From CAVOXO01 sp963700425 (GTDB taxonomy: Bacteria > Actinomycetota > Acidimicrobiia > Acidimicrobiales > Microtrichaceae): DNA of 64,000 nt. The position numbers and the translations under genes were made by a program. The notes beneath the pieces are model-generated. The model had not been told where the DNA came from and did not search any database. It saw only the letters and a list, made by a program, of their open reading frames with translations. Numbering within the stretch: position 1 is the first letter of the stretch; each line of letters starts with the position of its first letter. This document shows, piece by piece, positions 37,242 through 47,464 of the stretch. Location: positions 62,001 through 126,000 of the forward strand of contig CAVOXO010000005.1 in NCBI GenBank assembly GCA_963700425.1, read 5' to 3'.

Positions 37242-38138
37242 ATGGCGGCGAGTCCCGACTGGTTCGAGATCACACGCCGCAACGCGCGGTCGGTTCAGAC
37301 CACGATCGGGTGGATCTTCTGGGACCCGGGAGCGACGGCGCGCTACGTCGAGTGCGGCCTTCCCGCCGCCTTCGCCGAGCCCCTCGGCTACGTTGCGGCC
37401 CGCTGCGCGCCTCTGGCCGGTGCCGGGCCCGACGCGGTGATCGCCGCATTCGGTTCGATCAGTGGCGCGGGCATCCGGGCTGCCTTCGACGTGCTGGGCC
37501 ACAACGTCGACCGGTTCGAAGCCTGCCGGCGGGCACGCGACGAGGCCGTGGTCGACGGACTTGGCACCTACGCGCCCGACATCGTCGAGCCACTCACCGA
37601 GCTCGGCCCTGACCTCTGGCCGGTGATCGACCGCCTCCCCGTGGTCGGCAGGGTCTTCATGGCCGCCCATCTCGCGCTGCCCCGTCCCCACGATCCGCTC
37701 CTGTCGGGATGGCACGCGGTGAACTGCCTCCGGGAATGGAGAGGCGACACCCACTGGGCGCTCGTCGTCGCCGCCGGGCTGACCCACCCCGAAGCGTCGA
37801 TCCTTCACAACGCCCACATGGACTACGAGAGCGACTGGATGCCGACCTCGCGTGGCGCCACCGTCGAGGAGATCGAGGCCGGGTGGTCAGCACTCGTCGA
37901 CAAGGGCTTCGCCGAGGCCACCGGCGACGCGCGACGGGTGCTCCCCCAGGGTCGCGCTCTGCGCCAACGCATCGAGGACGACACCGATCGCCTCACCACG
38001 CTGCCGTGGGAACTGCTCGGCGAAGAACGGTCCCGGTGGTTCGCCGACGCCTTCGAACCGCCGTGTGAGACGCTGCTGGCGCGGGTCGACGAGACCGCCG
38101 GCCCGAACTACCAGCCCGCGTCGCGCCGGCGCGACTGA
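37242..38138 (+). CDS. SCO6745-like protein
   Basis: 298 residues, pattern of the SCO6745 family of actinobacteria (helical, sometimes described as helix-turn-helix containing). Seen: TTIGWIFWDPGATARYVECGLP, VAARCAPLAGAGPDAVIAAFGSISGAGIRAAF, LPRPHDPLLSGWHAVNCLREWRGDTHWALVVAAGLTHPEASILHNAH, and a C-terminal DRLTTLPWELLGEERSRWFADAFEP. ATG 37242 follows a gap from the divergent ArsR promoter. Function unknown. Confidence 0.75.
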   Translation: MAASPDWFEITRRNARSVQTTIGWIFWDPGATARYVECGLPAAFAEPLGYVAARCAPLAGAGPDAVIAAFGSISGAGIRAAFDVLGHNVDRFEACRRARDEAVVDGLGTYAPDIVEPLTELGPDLWPVIDRLPVVGRVFMAAHLALPRPHDPLLSGWHAVNCLREWRGDTHWALVVAAGLTHPEASILHNAHMDYESDWMPTSRGATVEEIEAGWSALVDKGFAEATGDARRVLPQGRALRQRIEDDTDRLTTLPWELLGEERSRWFADAFEPPCETLLARVDETAGPNYQPASRRRD

Positions 38139-38701
38139 CGACCGGTTCACGGCGGCGTCAGGCACCCACAGGGACGACACGGTTGCCGGTCCCGACAGGA
38201 GTGAAGGACCTTCGACTCTTTTCGTCCGATGTTGTACTTCCTGGATTTCACGCCGAGAGAGATGAGCGTCGGGCGGGCGTTCAGCATGGACGAGGCCGTG
38301 GATCGTGGACACACGTCTCGACAGCCGAACCGGAACGCAACGCAGACTGACGGCGGTGACCACTCTGATGGCTGTCGCTCTGTTCGCACTGGCGTGGAAA
38401 CCGGTCGCGCCGGGACGTGGACGCGATGTTCGTCGCCAACCCGATCTGGGACGCATCGCGCACAGATCGTCCCTACGGCAGCCGGGTGCTGCGTTCGGAT
38501 TCGACGGCGCGATTACCGCAGGGTCCGGCGAGGCAACCATCTGCGTTGTCGCACTCAACACCATGTGGAAGATGGGCCGAGGCCAACTTCGATGGCGGAG
38601 GCGACCATGCCCTGCTCGGTCGTGAGCCCCCTCACACGGAGCGGCCTTGCTCTAGGGTCGCGCGGGCTCAGGACATGCTCGACGACACGACGAGGAGACC
38701 G
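38139..38701. other. Intergenic region with an uncertain small membrane ORF
   Basis: 563 bp without a gene I can defend. An open frame on the + strand from GTG 38305 has one hydrophobic stretch (TTLMAVALFALAW) after a basic start, running to 38625. A frame change near 38415 would instead continue DVDAMFVANPIWDASRTDRPYGS. It could be a small membrane protein with an indel or the remnant of a longer gene. No repeats or terminators stand out. Confidence 0.3.
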
Positions 38702-40907
38702 GTGAACATCGACCGACGACGATTCCTCGGGGCCTCGATCGGTGCCACCGGCGCGGGGCTCCTGGCCGCCTGCAGCGACGACGGCCCGACGGCCCGTCCG
38801 TCGACCACCACCGACGCGTCCGGCCCGTCGCCCGCGCTCGAAGCCCCGGGTTCCACCGGCCTGGTGGGCGAGGACGCCTGGCAGGCGCGGGTCGACGACT
38901 ACCTCCGGGTCGTCACCGCCGAGACCGATCCGGAGAGCCAGGCGAACGTGGCCGCCCATCTCATCCGTTCCGCCCGAGAGCCCGGCTACGTCTGGGACGC
39001 CTCATCGGTCACCGTCGAGTCGTTCCAGGCGGTCTGGGACAAGCTCGACGCCTGGGAGGACACCCGGGACTTCCGGTTCCTGGATCTGCACTGGCTGCTC
39101 CATCTGGCCGACGGTGGCACCGAGATGACGACGCTGGATCCGGCGATCATCGAGGCCGCCGAGACCCGCATGGCGGCCAACCGTTGGCGCTACGACGATC
39201 CGCTCCCCGACGGCCGGATCGACGACCAGTGGTTCTGGTCGGAGAACCACCTCATCATCGGGCTGTGCGGGGAGTACCTGTCGGGCCAGCGGCTGCCCGA
39301 CACCGTGTTCGAGATCACCGGGCTGACCGGCTCCGAGCACCTCGAGCGGTCGCAAGCCGAAGATCCTCGACTGGATCGACGAGCGCGCCCGATTCGGGTT
39401 CTTCGAGTTCCACAGCCACGTCTACATGACGCTGAACATCACGGCCGCTCACCATGCTGGCGGAGTTGGCCGAGGATCCCGAGCTCGTGCGCGCCGCCGG
39501 CATGGCGCTCGATCTCTGCCTGCTCGACGTGGCCGCGCACACCCACCGGGGCACCTACACCGCAGCCGAGGGGTCGCACCTACAAGAAGGACAAGTCGGC
39601 GGCCACCGACGAGAACACGTTCACCGTGGCCAAGTTCCTCTTCGACGACACCGAGCTCCCCTACCGCACCGGGGCCGACGGCGCCACCACCTACTTCTGC
39701 GCCGCCGCAGCGCTACCGACCGCCCCAGGCCATCGTCGACATCGCCGTCACCCCGGGCGAGTCGCTCGTGCGCGAGCGTCACGGCATCTTCGTCGACGCG
39801 ATCGGCGCCGGTCACCGCCAACCCCGACGCCCCGTTCGGCTACGACTTCTCCGATCCGGACAACCTCGAGTTCTGGTGGTCCCAGGGAGCGTCGGCATGT
39901 GGCAGCTCGTCGACGTCGGTCTCGCCGAGGCCGAGCGCTTCCGCATCTTCGAGACCAAGGCCATGGAGCAGATCCAGCTCCTGGTCGCAGCTGAACGACA
40001 ACGACCCCGAGAAGATGAAGGGTTTCGTCCAGGAGAACCACGCCATCCTCAACTTCGGACAGCTCCGCGAGGCCAACACCTACCACTGGCGCAACGACGT
40101 GGTGGCCCTGGCGTCGGTCCTCGACCACCGCTTCGGCGAGATGCGCGACCAGGTCCACGTCTGGCAGGCGACCATCGACGAGCACGCCCTCGTGTACACG
40201 ACCCATCCGCGCACCGAGCCGGACCAGACGACCGACTGGAGCAAGGACGGCAAGCCCGGCTACTGGACGGGCGAAGCGTCCATGCCCCGGACCGTTCAAC
40301 ACGAACGGACGGCGATTCACATCTACCAACCGGCCTGGGACGCGACCGACCAACGGGTTGTTGTGGTCGGTCTTCGAGTACCGGCCGTACACCCACGCCT
40401 TCTTCCCCCAGGACCACTTCGACGAGGTGATCCAGGAGGGGAACTGGACCTTCGGACGCACGGGCGACGGCTACGTCGCCCTGTACTCCTGGCGGGAGCC
40501 GACGTGGCGGGAGTACGACCCGACGGTCTATGCCACCCGCGACATGGTGAAGCCCTTCGACCTGGTGGCCGACGGGGGCCCCGACAACGTGTGGATCGTC
40601 GAGGTGGGTGACAGCGGCCAGGCGCCGTTCGGCGAGTGGGTCGACGAGCGGACAGCCGCCGCGGTCGAGCGTCGAGCGCGACGACGCCGGCTTCACCGTC
40701 GACTGGACGTCGCCGGCGAGCGGGACGCTGTCGTTCGGCTCGACCGCACCGTTCCTGCTCGACGGGGACGAGCAGGTGATCGCTGACTTCCCGCGTCACG
40801 ACTCGCCCTGGGGCACGGTCGATCGTCTGGAGAAGCTCTACGAGCTCGCGTCCGAGGACTCAGCGTTGACGTTGGACTTCGATGCCATGACGCGCCACCA
40901 CACCTGA
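38702..40907 (+). CDS. Tat-exported protein of unknown function, frameshifted
   Basis: About 730 residues. Twin-arginine signal IDRRRFLGASIGATGAGLLAAC with a lipobox-like LAAC, then a Ser/Thr/Pro linker. The main body reads LIRSAREPGYVWDASSVTVESFQAVWDKLDAWEDTRDFRFLDLHWLLHLAD, DDQWFWSENHLIIGLCGEYLSGQRLPD, and later WSVFEYRPYTHAFFPQDHFDEVIQEGNW. I do not recognise the family; the helix-rich first half recalls secreted alpha/alpha-barrel lyases but this is weak. GTG 38702 follows GAGGAGACC. Frame breaks near 39352, 39450, 39580, 39710, 39810, 39890, 39990, 40360 and 40670. Confidence 0.65.
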
Positions 40908-41127
40908 CCGAGCCCGCCGGATCCGAGGCGGCGCCGACCCTGGCGCGTCGGGCCCCTCGGCCACCACGGGAGCCACCGACCGCACCGGGGTCTCCACCAG
41001 CGCGCACCCGACGATCGGGGCGAGGTCGCCCCGATCGAGGTCAGCTCGCCACAACGTGGCCCGCGACCGCCCAGGACGCGCGGATCGAGGGAACGACGGT
41101 TGGATGACGCACGGCCATCCTGGGTCC

Positions 41128-41736
41128 CTAGGCGGGTGGGGCGTTCAGCACGATCGAGATCCCGTTGAACGAACTCGACAGCCTCAAGCCGTCGTATGAC
41201 AGTCGTCCCGAGAGCGATGTGCCGTTGAACGTCATCTGCACGAGGTCACAATCGACGGTGCCGGCAAATGGCTGGACGCCGGCCCCGAACGCGGAGAGGT
41301 CGACGGTGCCCGAGAACGTCGCTCCACCGGCGATCACGGTGGCCGAGGTCCCTTGCGGGCCGGTCCACAGTCCGGAACGGAGCGGCGGGCACTCGTAGAC
41401 CGTGATGGTGCGCCGCACCTGGTCCAGCGGCGGGTTGGTCGCGTCTCCAGGCTGATCGGCGAGGACGACGCAGCTTCCGACGGCATCGAAGTACAGCACC
41501 CCACCGGTCAATGAACAGCCGGTGCTGAGATCGTCCAGCGAGAACGACACCGGCAACTTGTTCGCGGCGGTCGCCTTCGGAACGTACTGCTTGCCCACGT
41601 AGCCGACCGACGGAGGGTGGAACGAGATCCCCGTCGGCACTGCGGGCGGCGGAGCGCAGGCCGCTCCCAGCACTGCAACAAGACCGACGAGTAGGGGCGC
41701 TGCGGTGATGCGCAGTCGCGTCCGTGCTGGTGTCAT
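41128..41736 (-). CDS. Lipoprotein of unknown function
   Basis: 202 residues. ATG 41736 gives a signal peptide (RTRLRITAAPLLVGLVAVLGAAC) with lipobox GAAC. The mature part begins with a possible Ig-like repeat (ISFHPPSVGYVGKQYVPKATAANKLPVSFSL) and ends with beta-rich Gly/Thr segments (FSGTVDLSAFGAGVQPFAGTVDCD). Two cysteines in the mature part may form a disulfide. No catalytic motif seen. Confidence 0.7.
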   Translation of the reverse strand: MTPARTRLRITAAPLLVGLVAVLGAACAPPPAVPTGISFHPPSVGYVGKQYVPKATAANKLPVSFSLDDLSTGCSLTGGVLYFDAVGSCVVLADQPGDATNPPLDQVRRTITVYECPPLRSGLWTGPQGTSATVIAGGATFSGTVDLSAFGAGVQPFAGTVDCDLVQMTFNGTSLSGRLSYDGLRLSSSFNGISIVLNAPPA

Positions 41737-41920
41737 CTGTTTCCCCCAAAATCGTTTCGGGGATCGTACATCACCACCCCGCGGGGCACACATGACTCCT
41801 CCTCGGCACCTCCCGGAGCGCTGCGGGGCCCACCAACCGCACGAGCCCTCCGAACAGTCGTCGGATCGACCCGCCCGTCTTCTGGGTGATGCGCCGATGC
41901 GGCCCTAGCATGGGTGCTCG

Positions 41921-43084
41921 ATGGCAGCCCCCGAAGCGACGATCCCGGTGACGTTGGGTTTCATGCCCCGCTCACACGCCATTCCCGACGATGATCACCC
42001 CGGACTCCTGCGCGCCGGTCCACGAGCGTCGGCTCCCTACGGTGGCGAGAGCGTCGAACTTCAGGTCTGTCGGGCGACGGATCTCTGCCAGGACGAGACG
42101 GTCGCTCCCGAACTGCTCCGGTTCGGTTTCGACACGGCGGACCTGTCCCCCATCGACGCGCTCCAGCAGACGTTCACTCGGGTGAGAGCAGCAGGCCGCG
42201 TCACCGACGCAGACGCCGCTGCGGTGCGTGCCGCGCTGGATGGCGCCGTGCTGGGCTGCACCGGTGCAGGGCCCATCACGGTGCTGCACATCGCGGAGGA
42301 GGGGTTCATCATGCGCACGTCCGGGCCCAACGGCATGTCCGTGGCGGGACCACGGCCGAACGGCATGAACGACCACGGCGTCGCCACCTCGATCCACGCC
42401 GACCAGGACGTACACGGCACGCCACTGACCCAGGTGATGGACGGTCGGGCTCCGTCGCTGTTCCGGTACGACTCGCCCGATGGGCACAACCACGACGCGG
42501 GCCTGATGCTGGTGAACCTCTGGATCCCCCTTCAGCAGATCACCCAACCGTTGACGCTCGCCGACGGGCGCAGCATCGATCGGCGCCGCCACCAGCTCCG
42601 CTACGGACTCGCCACGACGTCGTTCCTCGAACGGGAGGACGACCTGGCCATCAACGACATCTGGACCTTCCTCCACGATCCCGGCCAACGCTGGTACTTC
42701 CGATCCGACATGGACCACCGGCACGCCTACGTGTTCGACACCCTGAGCACGCCGCACGGTTCGTGCACCTTGCCGGGTGAGGATGTGGCCGAGCAGTGCT
42801 ACCGCTCGTTGGAGGATGCCGAGTCGGCGGTCGTCGACGGCGATCCCGGCGCACTCTCCGAGGCGTGCTCGCAGACCCTCGACCTCACCGCTCCGGTCGA
42901 CGCGCCGCCCGCACTCCGCGATGCCATCGGGACGATGGTGGCGGCTGCCGAGCAGGCGGCACGCAACCCCACCCAGGTGTGTGGCGACGGGGCCGAGGAG
43001 TGGTTGGCAGCCTCGCGCCGGGCACGCCGCCGCGTGATCCGAATGTCGCTGGAACTACGGATGGTGATCTCGATCGAGCCGTAG
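41921..43084 (+). CDS. CmcJ/AsaB-like putative oxygenase
   Basis: 387 residues. Middle part resembles the CmcJ/NvfI/AsaB group: GVATSIHADQDVHG, then LMLVNLWIPLQQITQPLTLADGRSID, and RWYFRSDMDHRHAYVFDTLSTPHGSC. His and Asp residues in HADQD and HRHAYVF could bind iron, as proposed for this group. ATG 41921. Alone on its strand, convergent with the metallo-beta-lactamase-fold gene. Similarity is by pattern only. Confidence 0.5.
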   Translation: MAAPEATIPVTLGFMPRSHAIPDDDHPGLLRAGPRASAPYGGESVELQVCRATDLCQDETVAPELLRFGFDTADLSPIDALQQTFTRVRAAGRVTDADAAAVRAALDGAVLGCTGAGPITVLHIAEEGFIMRTSGPNGMSVAGPRPNGMNDHGVATSIHADQDVHGTPLTQVMDGRAPSLFRYDSPDGHNHDAGLMLVNLWIPLQQITQPLTLADGRSIDRRRHQLRYGLATTSFLEREDDLAINDIWTFLHDPGQRWYFRSDMDHRHAYVFDTLSTPHGSCTLPGEDVAEQCYRSLEDAESAVVDGDPGALSEACSQTLDLTAPVDAPPALRDAIGTMVAAAEQAARNPTQVCGDGAEEWLAASRRARRRVIRMSLELRMVISIEP

Positions 43085-43184
43085 TGCCCCGGTGCCCTCC
43101 GTCGGTTCCATGTCCTGAGCGGGGTGGGTTCGACGCCGGTCTCGACGATGGAGGAACCGGGCCAGGCCACCGTTGCGGTGTCGG

Positions 43185-44450
43185 TCATCTCGTCCACCGC
43201 TCGAGCTGGTTGTTCAGCCAGCCGTTCTCCCAGAAGCTGACGTCGCCACCGTTGTCGAGCAGGTGCTGGTGGGCTCGGGCCATGAGGGTGGCGAGCCGGG
43301 GATCGTCGGGGGCGGCGGCTTCGACGGCCTCGCCGAGGCGGATGGCGACGACCGCGTCGCCTCGCTCGAGCGCGGCTTCGGCGCGGCCGAGGGTCGCGTC
43401 GGTGCCGACGGCATCGACGAGCTCGCCGAGCGCGGCCGGTGCCGGGTCGGGGTAGAGCTCGGTGGTGGACTGCAGCTTGAACCAGCCGACGTACTCCTCC
43501 CAGAAGGTGCGCACCGCCCACGCGACCTTGCCGTAACCCTGGCCGACACGGAGCTCGGGTGGCAGCGTGATCTCGCGCATGAGCGTCCAGATGTCGGTGC
43601 CGGAGTTCATACCCTCGAGGGTGCGGTCGTGGACGTGGACCACGGCGTCGTGGATCCGCTCGAGCGACGCGTCGATGAGGTCGGCGCCGACGATGGGGTC
43701 GTGGCGACCGGTGATGAGCACCTCAGGGCTCAGGTCGCGCACCATCCGGTTGGTCTCGAGCTGCGGCTCGACGAACCGGTACTTGTCGCCCCGGATCGTG
43801 TTCACGTTCGGGAAGTGCGGGAACAGCGGGCCGAACAAGTTGCTCACCAGCGCCACGCGATGTTCGGGCAGCCACACCACGCAGCAGTCCGTGGTCTCCC
43901 CCACCGCGGCATGCAGTTCGATGCGCAGTCCGTCGACGGTGACGGCGAGTCGGTTGTCGAACAGGACATCGGGCGTCGGCGTGGACTGGGCCATCGAGAC
44001 GCCGGGGTTCTCCTGGTGGATCCGCTTCGCGTCGGTGGCCAGCAGGTCGAACCAGATGCCCGCGGTGGCCATGCGCAGGCCCTGGATGCGCGTGTCGTCG
44101 GCCTGGCACGCCGGGTTGTTGGCCTGGGCGATGTAGGTGGTGCCGGGCTCCTTGAACAGGTCGACGCCACCGACGTGGTCGACGTGAGCCTGGGTGGTGA
44201 TGATGTGGTGCGTTGGTCCCGGGCGGATGGCGTCGAAGACCCGCCGGTGGTGCGGGGCCTCGTAGCCCATGCCGGTGTTGACGATGACCCGGCCGGTGTC
44301 GGTGAGGATCATGTAGGAGGCCGTGTTCCCACCGGAGCGGTAGACGAGCCCGTCGACCATCGGAACGGCCGGGTCGTCGTAGACCGCAGTGAGGAGCTCC
44401 CTGCCCGGCCGGGTGTCGATGAGCTGGTCGACCTGCTGGTGGATGTTCAC
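43185..44450 (-). CDS. MBL-fold alkylsulfatase-like protein with altered metal motif
   Basis: 421 residues. N-terminal metallo-beta-lactamase fold: VIVNTGMGYEAPHHRRVFDAI, then ITTQAHVDHVGG, GETTDCCVVWLPEHRVALVSNLFG, and EVLITGRHDPI. A C-terminal alkylsulfatase dimerisation-like domain follows (WAVRTFWEEYVGWFKLQSTTELYP). The HxHxDH motif reads Q87-A-H89-V-D91-H92, so the first metal-ligand His is Gln. Activity may differ from SdsA1/BDS1 sulfatases. ATG 44450 overlaps the sulfotransferase stop by 4 nt. Last gene of an ADH-SDR-sulfotransferase operon. Confidence 0.75.
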   Translation of the reverse strand: MNIHQQVDQLIDTRPGRELLTAVYDDPAVPMVDGLVYRSGGNTASYMILTDTGRVIVNTGMGYEAPHHRRVFDAIRPGPTHHIITTQAHVDHVGGVDLFKEPGTTYIAQANNPACQADDTRIQGLRMATAGIWFDLLATDAKRIHQENPGVSMAQSTPTPDVLFDNRLAVTVDGLRIELHAAVGETTDCCVVWLPEHRVALVSNLFGPLFPHFPNVNTIRGDKYRFVEPQLETNRMVRDLSPEVLITGRHDPIVGADLIDASLERIHDAVVHVHDRTLEGMNSGTDIWTLMREITLPPELRVGQGYGKVAWAVRTFWEEYVGWFKLQSTTELYPDPAPAALGELVDAVGTDATLGRAEAALERGDAVVAIRLGEAVEAAAPDDPRLATLMARAHQHLLDNGGDVSFWENGWLNNQLERWTR

Positions 44451-45700
44451 GAGACCTCGATCCGTACGGGGAACCGGTCGAGGTAGTCAACGAACCGAGC
44501 CCGGACCTCCTCGGGGGTGGTGGCGAAGTCGCGGCGCAGGTCGTAGACCATCCGCCCCTCCTTGCCTCGGGGATGCGCGGCCCGGTGCGCCTCGATCTCG
44601 GTCCGGGCCCGGTCGGTCAGCTCGATGCCGGCCCGCTCGTACACGCGCTCGATCGTGGCCATCTCGTCGGCCATGTACTCGTGGAACAACACGTCGACGG
44701 TGCGCGACGGCGCCAGCAGGTGCCGGTCTCGCAGTGACTCGTCGATGAGCCGACCGATTCGGTCGGTCCAATAGTCCCGATACCACTCGGGCCGGGTGGA
44801 CCGGTAGAGGGTGCGGGCGCCGTAGGTGAGCATCGTGGCGGTGGATTGCACCACCGCCACGGGGTCGCGGTGGGTCACCACCACGGCGGCGTCGGGGAAG
44901 GTGGTGAGCAACGGGCCGAGTTGCTCGAGGTGCTGTGGCGACTTGAGCACCCACCGCTCCCGTGGCCGGTACCACTGCAGGATCTGCAGCACCGTCTTCA
45001 TGTAGGCGTAGTGCGGGGTCTGATCCGAAGCCAGGTACCGGTCACGCCAGCGAGGCGCCCGGGCCACCCACTCCACGTTGTAGTTGGAGAAGTCCGGAGC
45101 CATGAGCTCGTTCTCCTCGTGAACGTGGTCCGGCTCCATGGGATGCATCGCTGCCAACAGCGGCGCCCCCGCCTGCATCGCCTCCCACCCGGCCTGGCTT
45201 CGCGCCCAGCGGGGGTCGAGACCGTCGTCGCGTGGCATGTCCTTCGGGTTCGGCACCGGTTCGTAGGACTCCCACAACGGTATGGAGCGGAACCTGCTGT
45301 CCGCGGCGAGCAGGTTGACCAGGTTCGTGGTGCCCGAGCGGGGAAGGCCCACGACGATCACCGGCCGTTCGATCGGGATCTCTCTGATCTCGGGGTGGCG
45401 TTCGAGGAGGTCCCCGATGAGCAGCCGGTTCGCGGCGCTGCGCACGCAATCGCTGAAGAACAGCATCCGGCCGAGCCCGGTGCGCTCGCCGTCCTCGTCC
45501 ATCTCGCTGAGCTGGAGCTCGAGGCGGTCGCGGAAGTCGTCGGGCCCGAAGTCGTCGAGGTCGGTGCGGGCGACGGCCGCCTCGCACACGGCGTCAACGG
45601 TGAGCTCGGTCTCCTTCGTCTCGCCGACGTCCAGACCCATCTGCTGGAGCTCCGTCAGGACCGGGTCGGCCAGGTCGTCGATGTGGATCTCGTCGGTCAT
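44447..45700 (-). CDS. Sulfotransferase
   Basis: 417 residues. PAPS 5'-phosphosulfate loop VIVVGLPRSGTTNLVNLLA (about residues 115-130) and 3'-phosphate region AAVVVTHRDPVAVVQSTATML. An N-terminal 110-residue helical region precedes it, as in the large actinobacterial sulfotransferases of the Stf type. ATG 45700, 9 nt after the SDR stop. The acceptor is unknown. It is co-expressed with an alcohol dehydrogenase, an SDR and a sulfatase-like protein. Confidence 0.85.
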   Translation of the reverse strand: MTDEIHIDDLADPVLTELQQMGLDVGETKETELTVDAVCEAAVARTDLDDFGPDDFRDRLELQLSEMDEDGERTGLGRMLFFSDCVRSAANRLLIGDLLERHPEIREIPIERPVIVVGLPRSGTTNLVNLLAADSRFRSIPLWESYEPVPNPKDMPRDDGLDPRWARSQAGWEAMQAGAPLLAAMHPMEPDHVHEENELMAPDFSNYNVEWVARAPRWRDRYLASDQTPHYAYMKTVLQILQWYRPRERWVLKSPQHLEQLGPLLTTFPDAAVVVTHRDPVAVVQSTATMLTYGARTLYRSTRPEWYRDYWTDRIGRLIDESLRDRHLLAPSRTVDVLFHEYMADEMATIERVYERAGIELTDRARTEIEAHRAAHPRGKEGRMVYDLRRDFATTPEEVRARFVDYLDRFPVRIEVS

Positions 45701-45709
45701 CGTCGTCCG

Positions 45710-46459
45710 CTAGAGCGCGAGGTAGCCGCCATCGACGGCGAAGGCGGTGCCGGTGGTGAACGCCGATGCCGAGCTGGACAGGAAGAGCACCGCTGCTGCG
45801 ACCTCCTCGGGCGTCCCCATCCGGCCGGCAACCCCTCGGCCCACCTCGGCGTCGAGGAGCTCGGGGAAGGACGTCATCGGTGCGGTCATCGGGGTGTCGA
45901 TGACCCCGGGGGCCACGGCGTTGACGCGGATGCCGTCGCCGGCCCAGTGGACGGCGAGGTTGCGGGTGAGCGCGAGCAGCGCCGCCTTGGCCGCCGAGTA
46001 GCCCGGGACCAGGGTCGTGGAGCGGAACGCGGTCATCGACACCAGGTTCACGACGCTCGCGCCCCCGGCCATCGAGCTGGCGGCCAGCGCCGAGCGCGCA
46101 CCGATCGTCAGCCGTTGTGTGCCTTCCACGTTGAGTGCGAGCGATGCGGAGAACCCATCGGGTGTCCACTCGTCGAGCCCGCCGGGGAAGGTCGCTCCGG
46201 CGTTGTTCACGAGCACGTCGAGTACCGCGAGCTCGGCGGCCAGCTCGTCGACGGCGCCAGTGTCCCGGGTGTCGAGCTGGCGGTACCCGAACGCGGCCAG
46301 CTGGGTGTCGTAGTCGCTGACCGACGCTCTCGTCCCCGTGACCGTCACGGACGCGCCGGACGAGGCGAAGGCCGTGGCCACGGCATGGCCGATGCCGCTG
46401 GTGCCGCCGGTGACGAGCACCGACGTTCCGGAGAAGTCGAAGCCGACGACGTTCGTCAT
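45710..46459 (-). CDS. Short-chain dehydrogenase/reductase
   Basis: Classical SDR of 249 residues. TGGTSGIGHAVATAFASSGA (TGxxxGxG), NNAGATFPGG (NNAG), catalytic Ser in VVNLVSMTAF, YSAAKAA (YxxxK) and the closing FTTGTAFAVDGGYLAL. ATG 46459 overlaps the alcohol dehydrogenase stop by 4 nt. All catalytic residues are present. NAD(P)-dependent alcohol/ketone interconversion; substrate probably shared with the alcohol dehydrogenase upstream. Confidence 0.88.
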   Translation of the reverse strand: MTNVVGFDFSGTSVLVTGGTSGIGHAVATAFASSGASVTVTGTRASVSDYDTQLAAFGYRQLDTRDTGAVDELAAELAVLDVLVNNAGATFPGGLDEWTPDGFSASLALNVEGTQRLTIGARSALAASSMAGGASVVNLVSMTAFRSTTLVPGYSAAKAALLALTRNLAVHWAGDGIRVNAVAPGVIDTPMTAPMTSFPELLDAEVGRGVAGRMGTPEEVAAAVLFLSSSASAFTTGTAFAVDGGYLAL

Positions 46460-47464
46460 CGGTCGTCGCCGATGGTGATCATGACCTTGCCGCAGTCCTT
46501 GGACCCCTCGAGGACCGCCAAGTCCGTCGCCGAACGCCTCGAACGGCAGGACGTGGCTGATGAGGCCGGACAGATCACGGCGCTCGAGCAGGTCGATGGC
46601 GTCCTCGAAGCGCTCCGGATACTCGATCGAGCCACGGATCGTGAACTGCTTCATCAACACGTTGACGTAGTTCGTCTCCACCGGTCGGTAGTGCAGGGCG
46701 ACGATCACGAGCGTGCCGTCGACCCGACCGTGCTGCAGCACGTCACCGATCACCGGGTCGGCACCCGAGGCCTCGATGTAGATGTCGGTGGCCGGGGTGG
46801 GGCCGAACATGAAAGGGGCCGTACCGTGGATGCGAGCCAGCTCGGCCCACACGTCCACCGTCGTGGGATCGAGGACGTGCGTTGCGCCCATCTGCTTCGC
46901 CAGCTCGAGGCGAGCCGGGCTCAGGTCGATGGCGACCACGTCGCCGATGCCACGGTCAGCGAGGGTCGCCAGCGACATCAGCCCGATCGGGCCGCAGCCG
47001 AACACCACCACCTTGTCCCCCGGCTTCGCCTCGGACTGGTTCACCGCCTGCATGCCCACCGCGAGCGGTTCAGCGAGCGCCGCAGTGGTGAGAGGCAGGT
47101 CGTCGGGCACCTTGAAGAGCCGCCGGCCGGTCGCCGCGTCGGGCACGTGCAGCAGCGGCGTCAGTCCACCTTGCGGGCCACCGGTGCCCATGGGGTTGCC
47201 GGTCCCATCGGACGGGCACACCACCACCCGGTCACCCACCTCGAGGCCGTCGACCTCGTCGCCCAACCACTCCACCGTGCCGGCCATCTCGTGACCGAGG
47301 GGGATCGGATGGCCCGGGGTGAGTCCCATGTGGATGTACGACACATCGGTGCCGCAGATGCCACACGCGGCGATGCGCACGAGCGCGTCGCGCGGGCCGG
47401 GATCGGGCTCGGGGATGTCGTCGTAGCGCCAGTCGTCGACGCCGTGAAGCATCACCTGCTTCAT
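46456..47464 (-). CDS. Zinc-type alcohol dehydrogenase, one frameshift near the C-terminus
   Basis: MDR-family dehydrogenase. Catalytic zinc region ACGICGTDVSYIHMG and GHEMAGTVEWLGDEVDGLEVGDRVVV. The four-Cys structural zinc lobe is absent and replaced by a GTGNPMGTGGPQGG loop. Nucleotide site VVFGCGPIGLMSLATLADRGIGDVVAIDLS. Near 46523 one extra T (GGACTTGGCGG) breaks the frame. Joined, it ends LAVLEGSKDCGKVMITIGDDR with TGA overlapping the SDR ATG. ATG 47464; about 335 residues. First gene of the four-gene operon. Confidence 0.85.
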
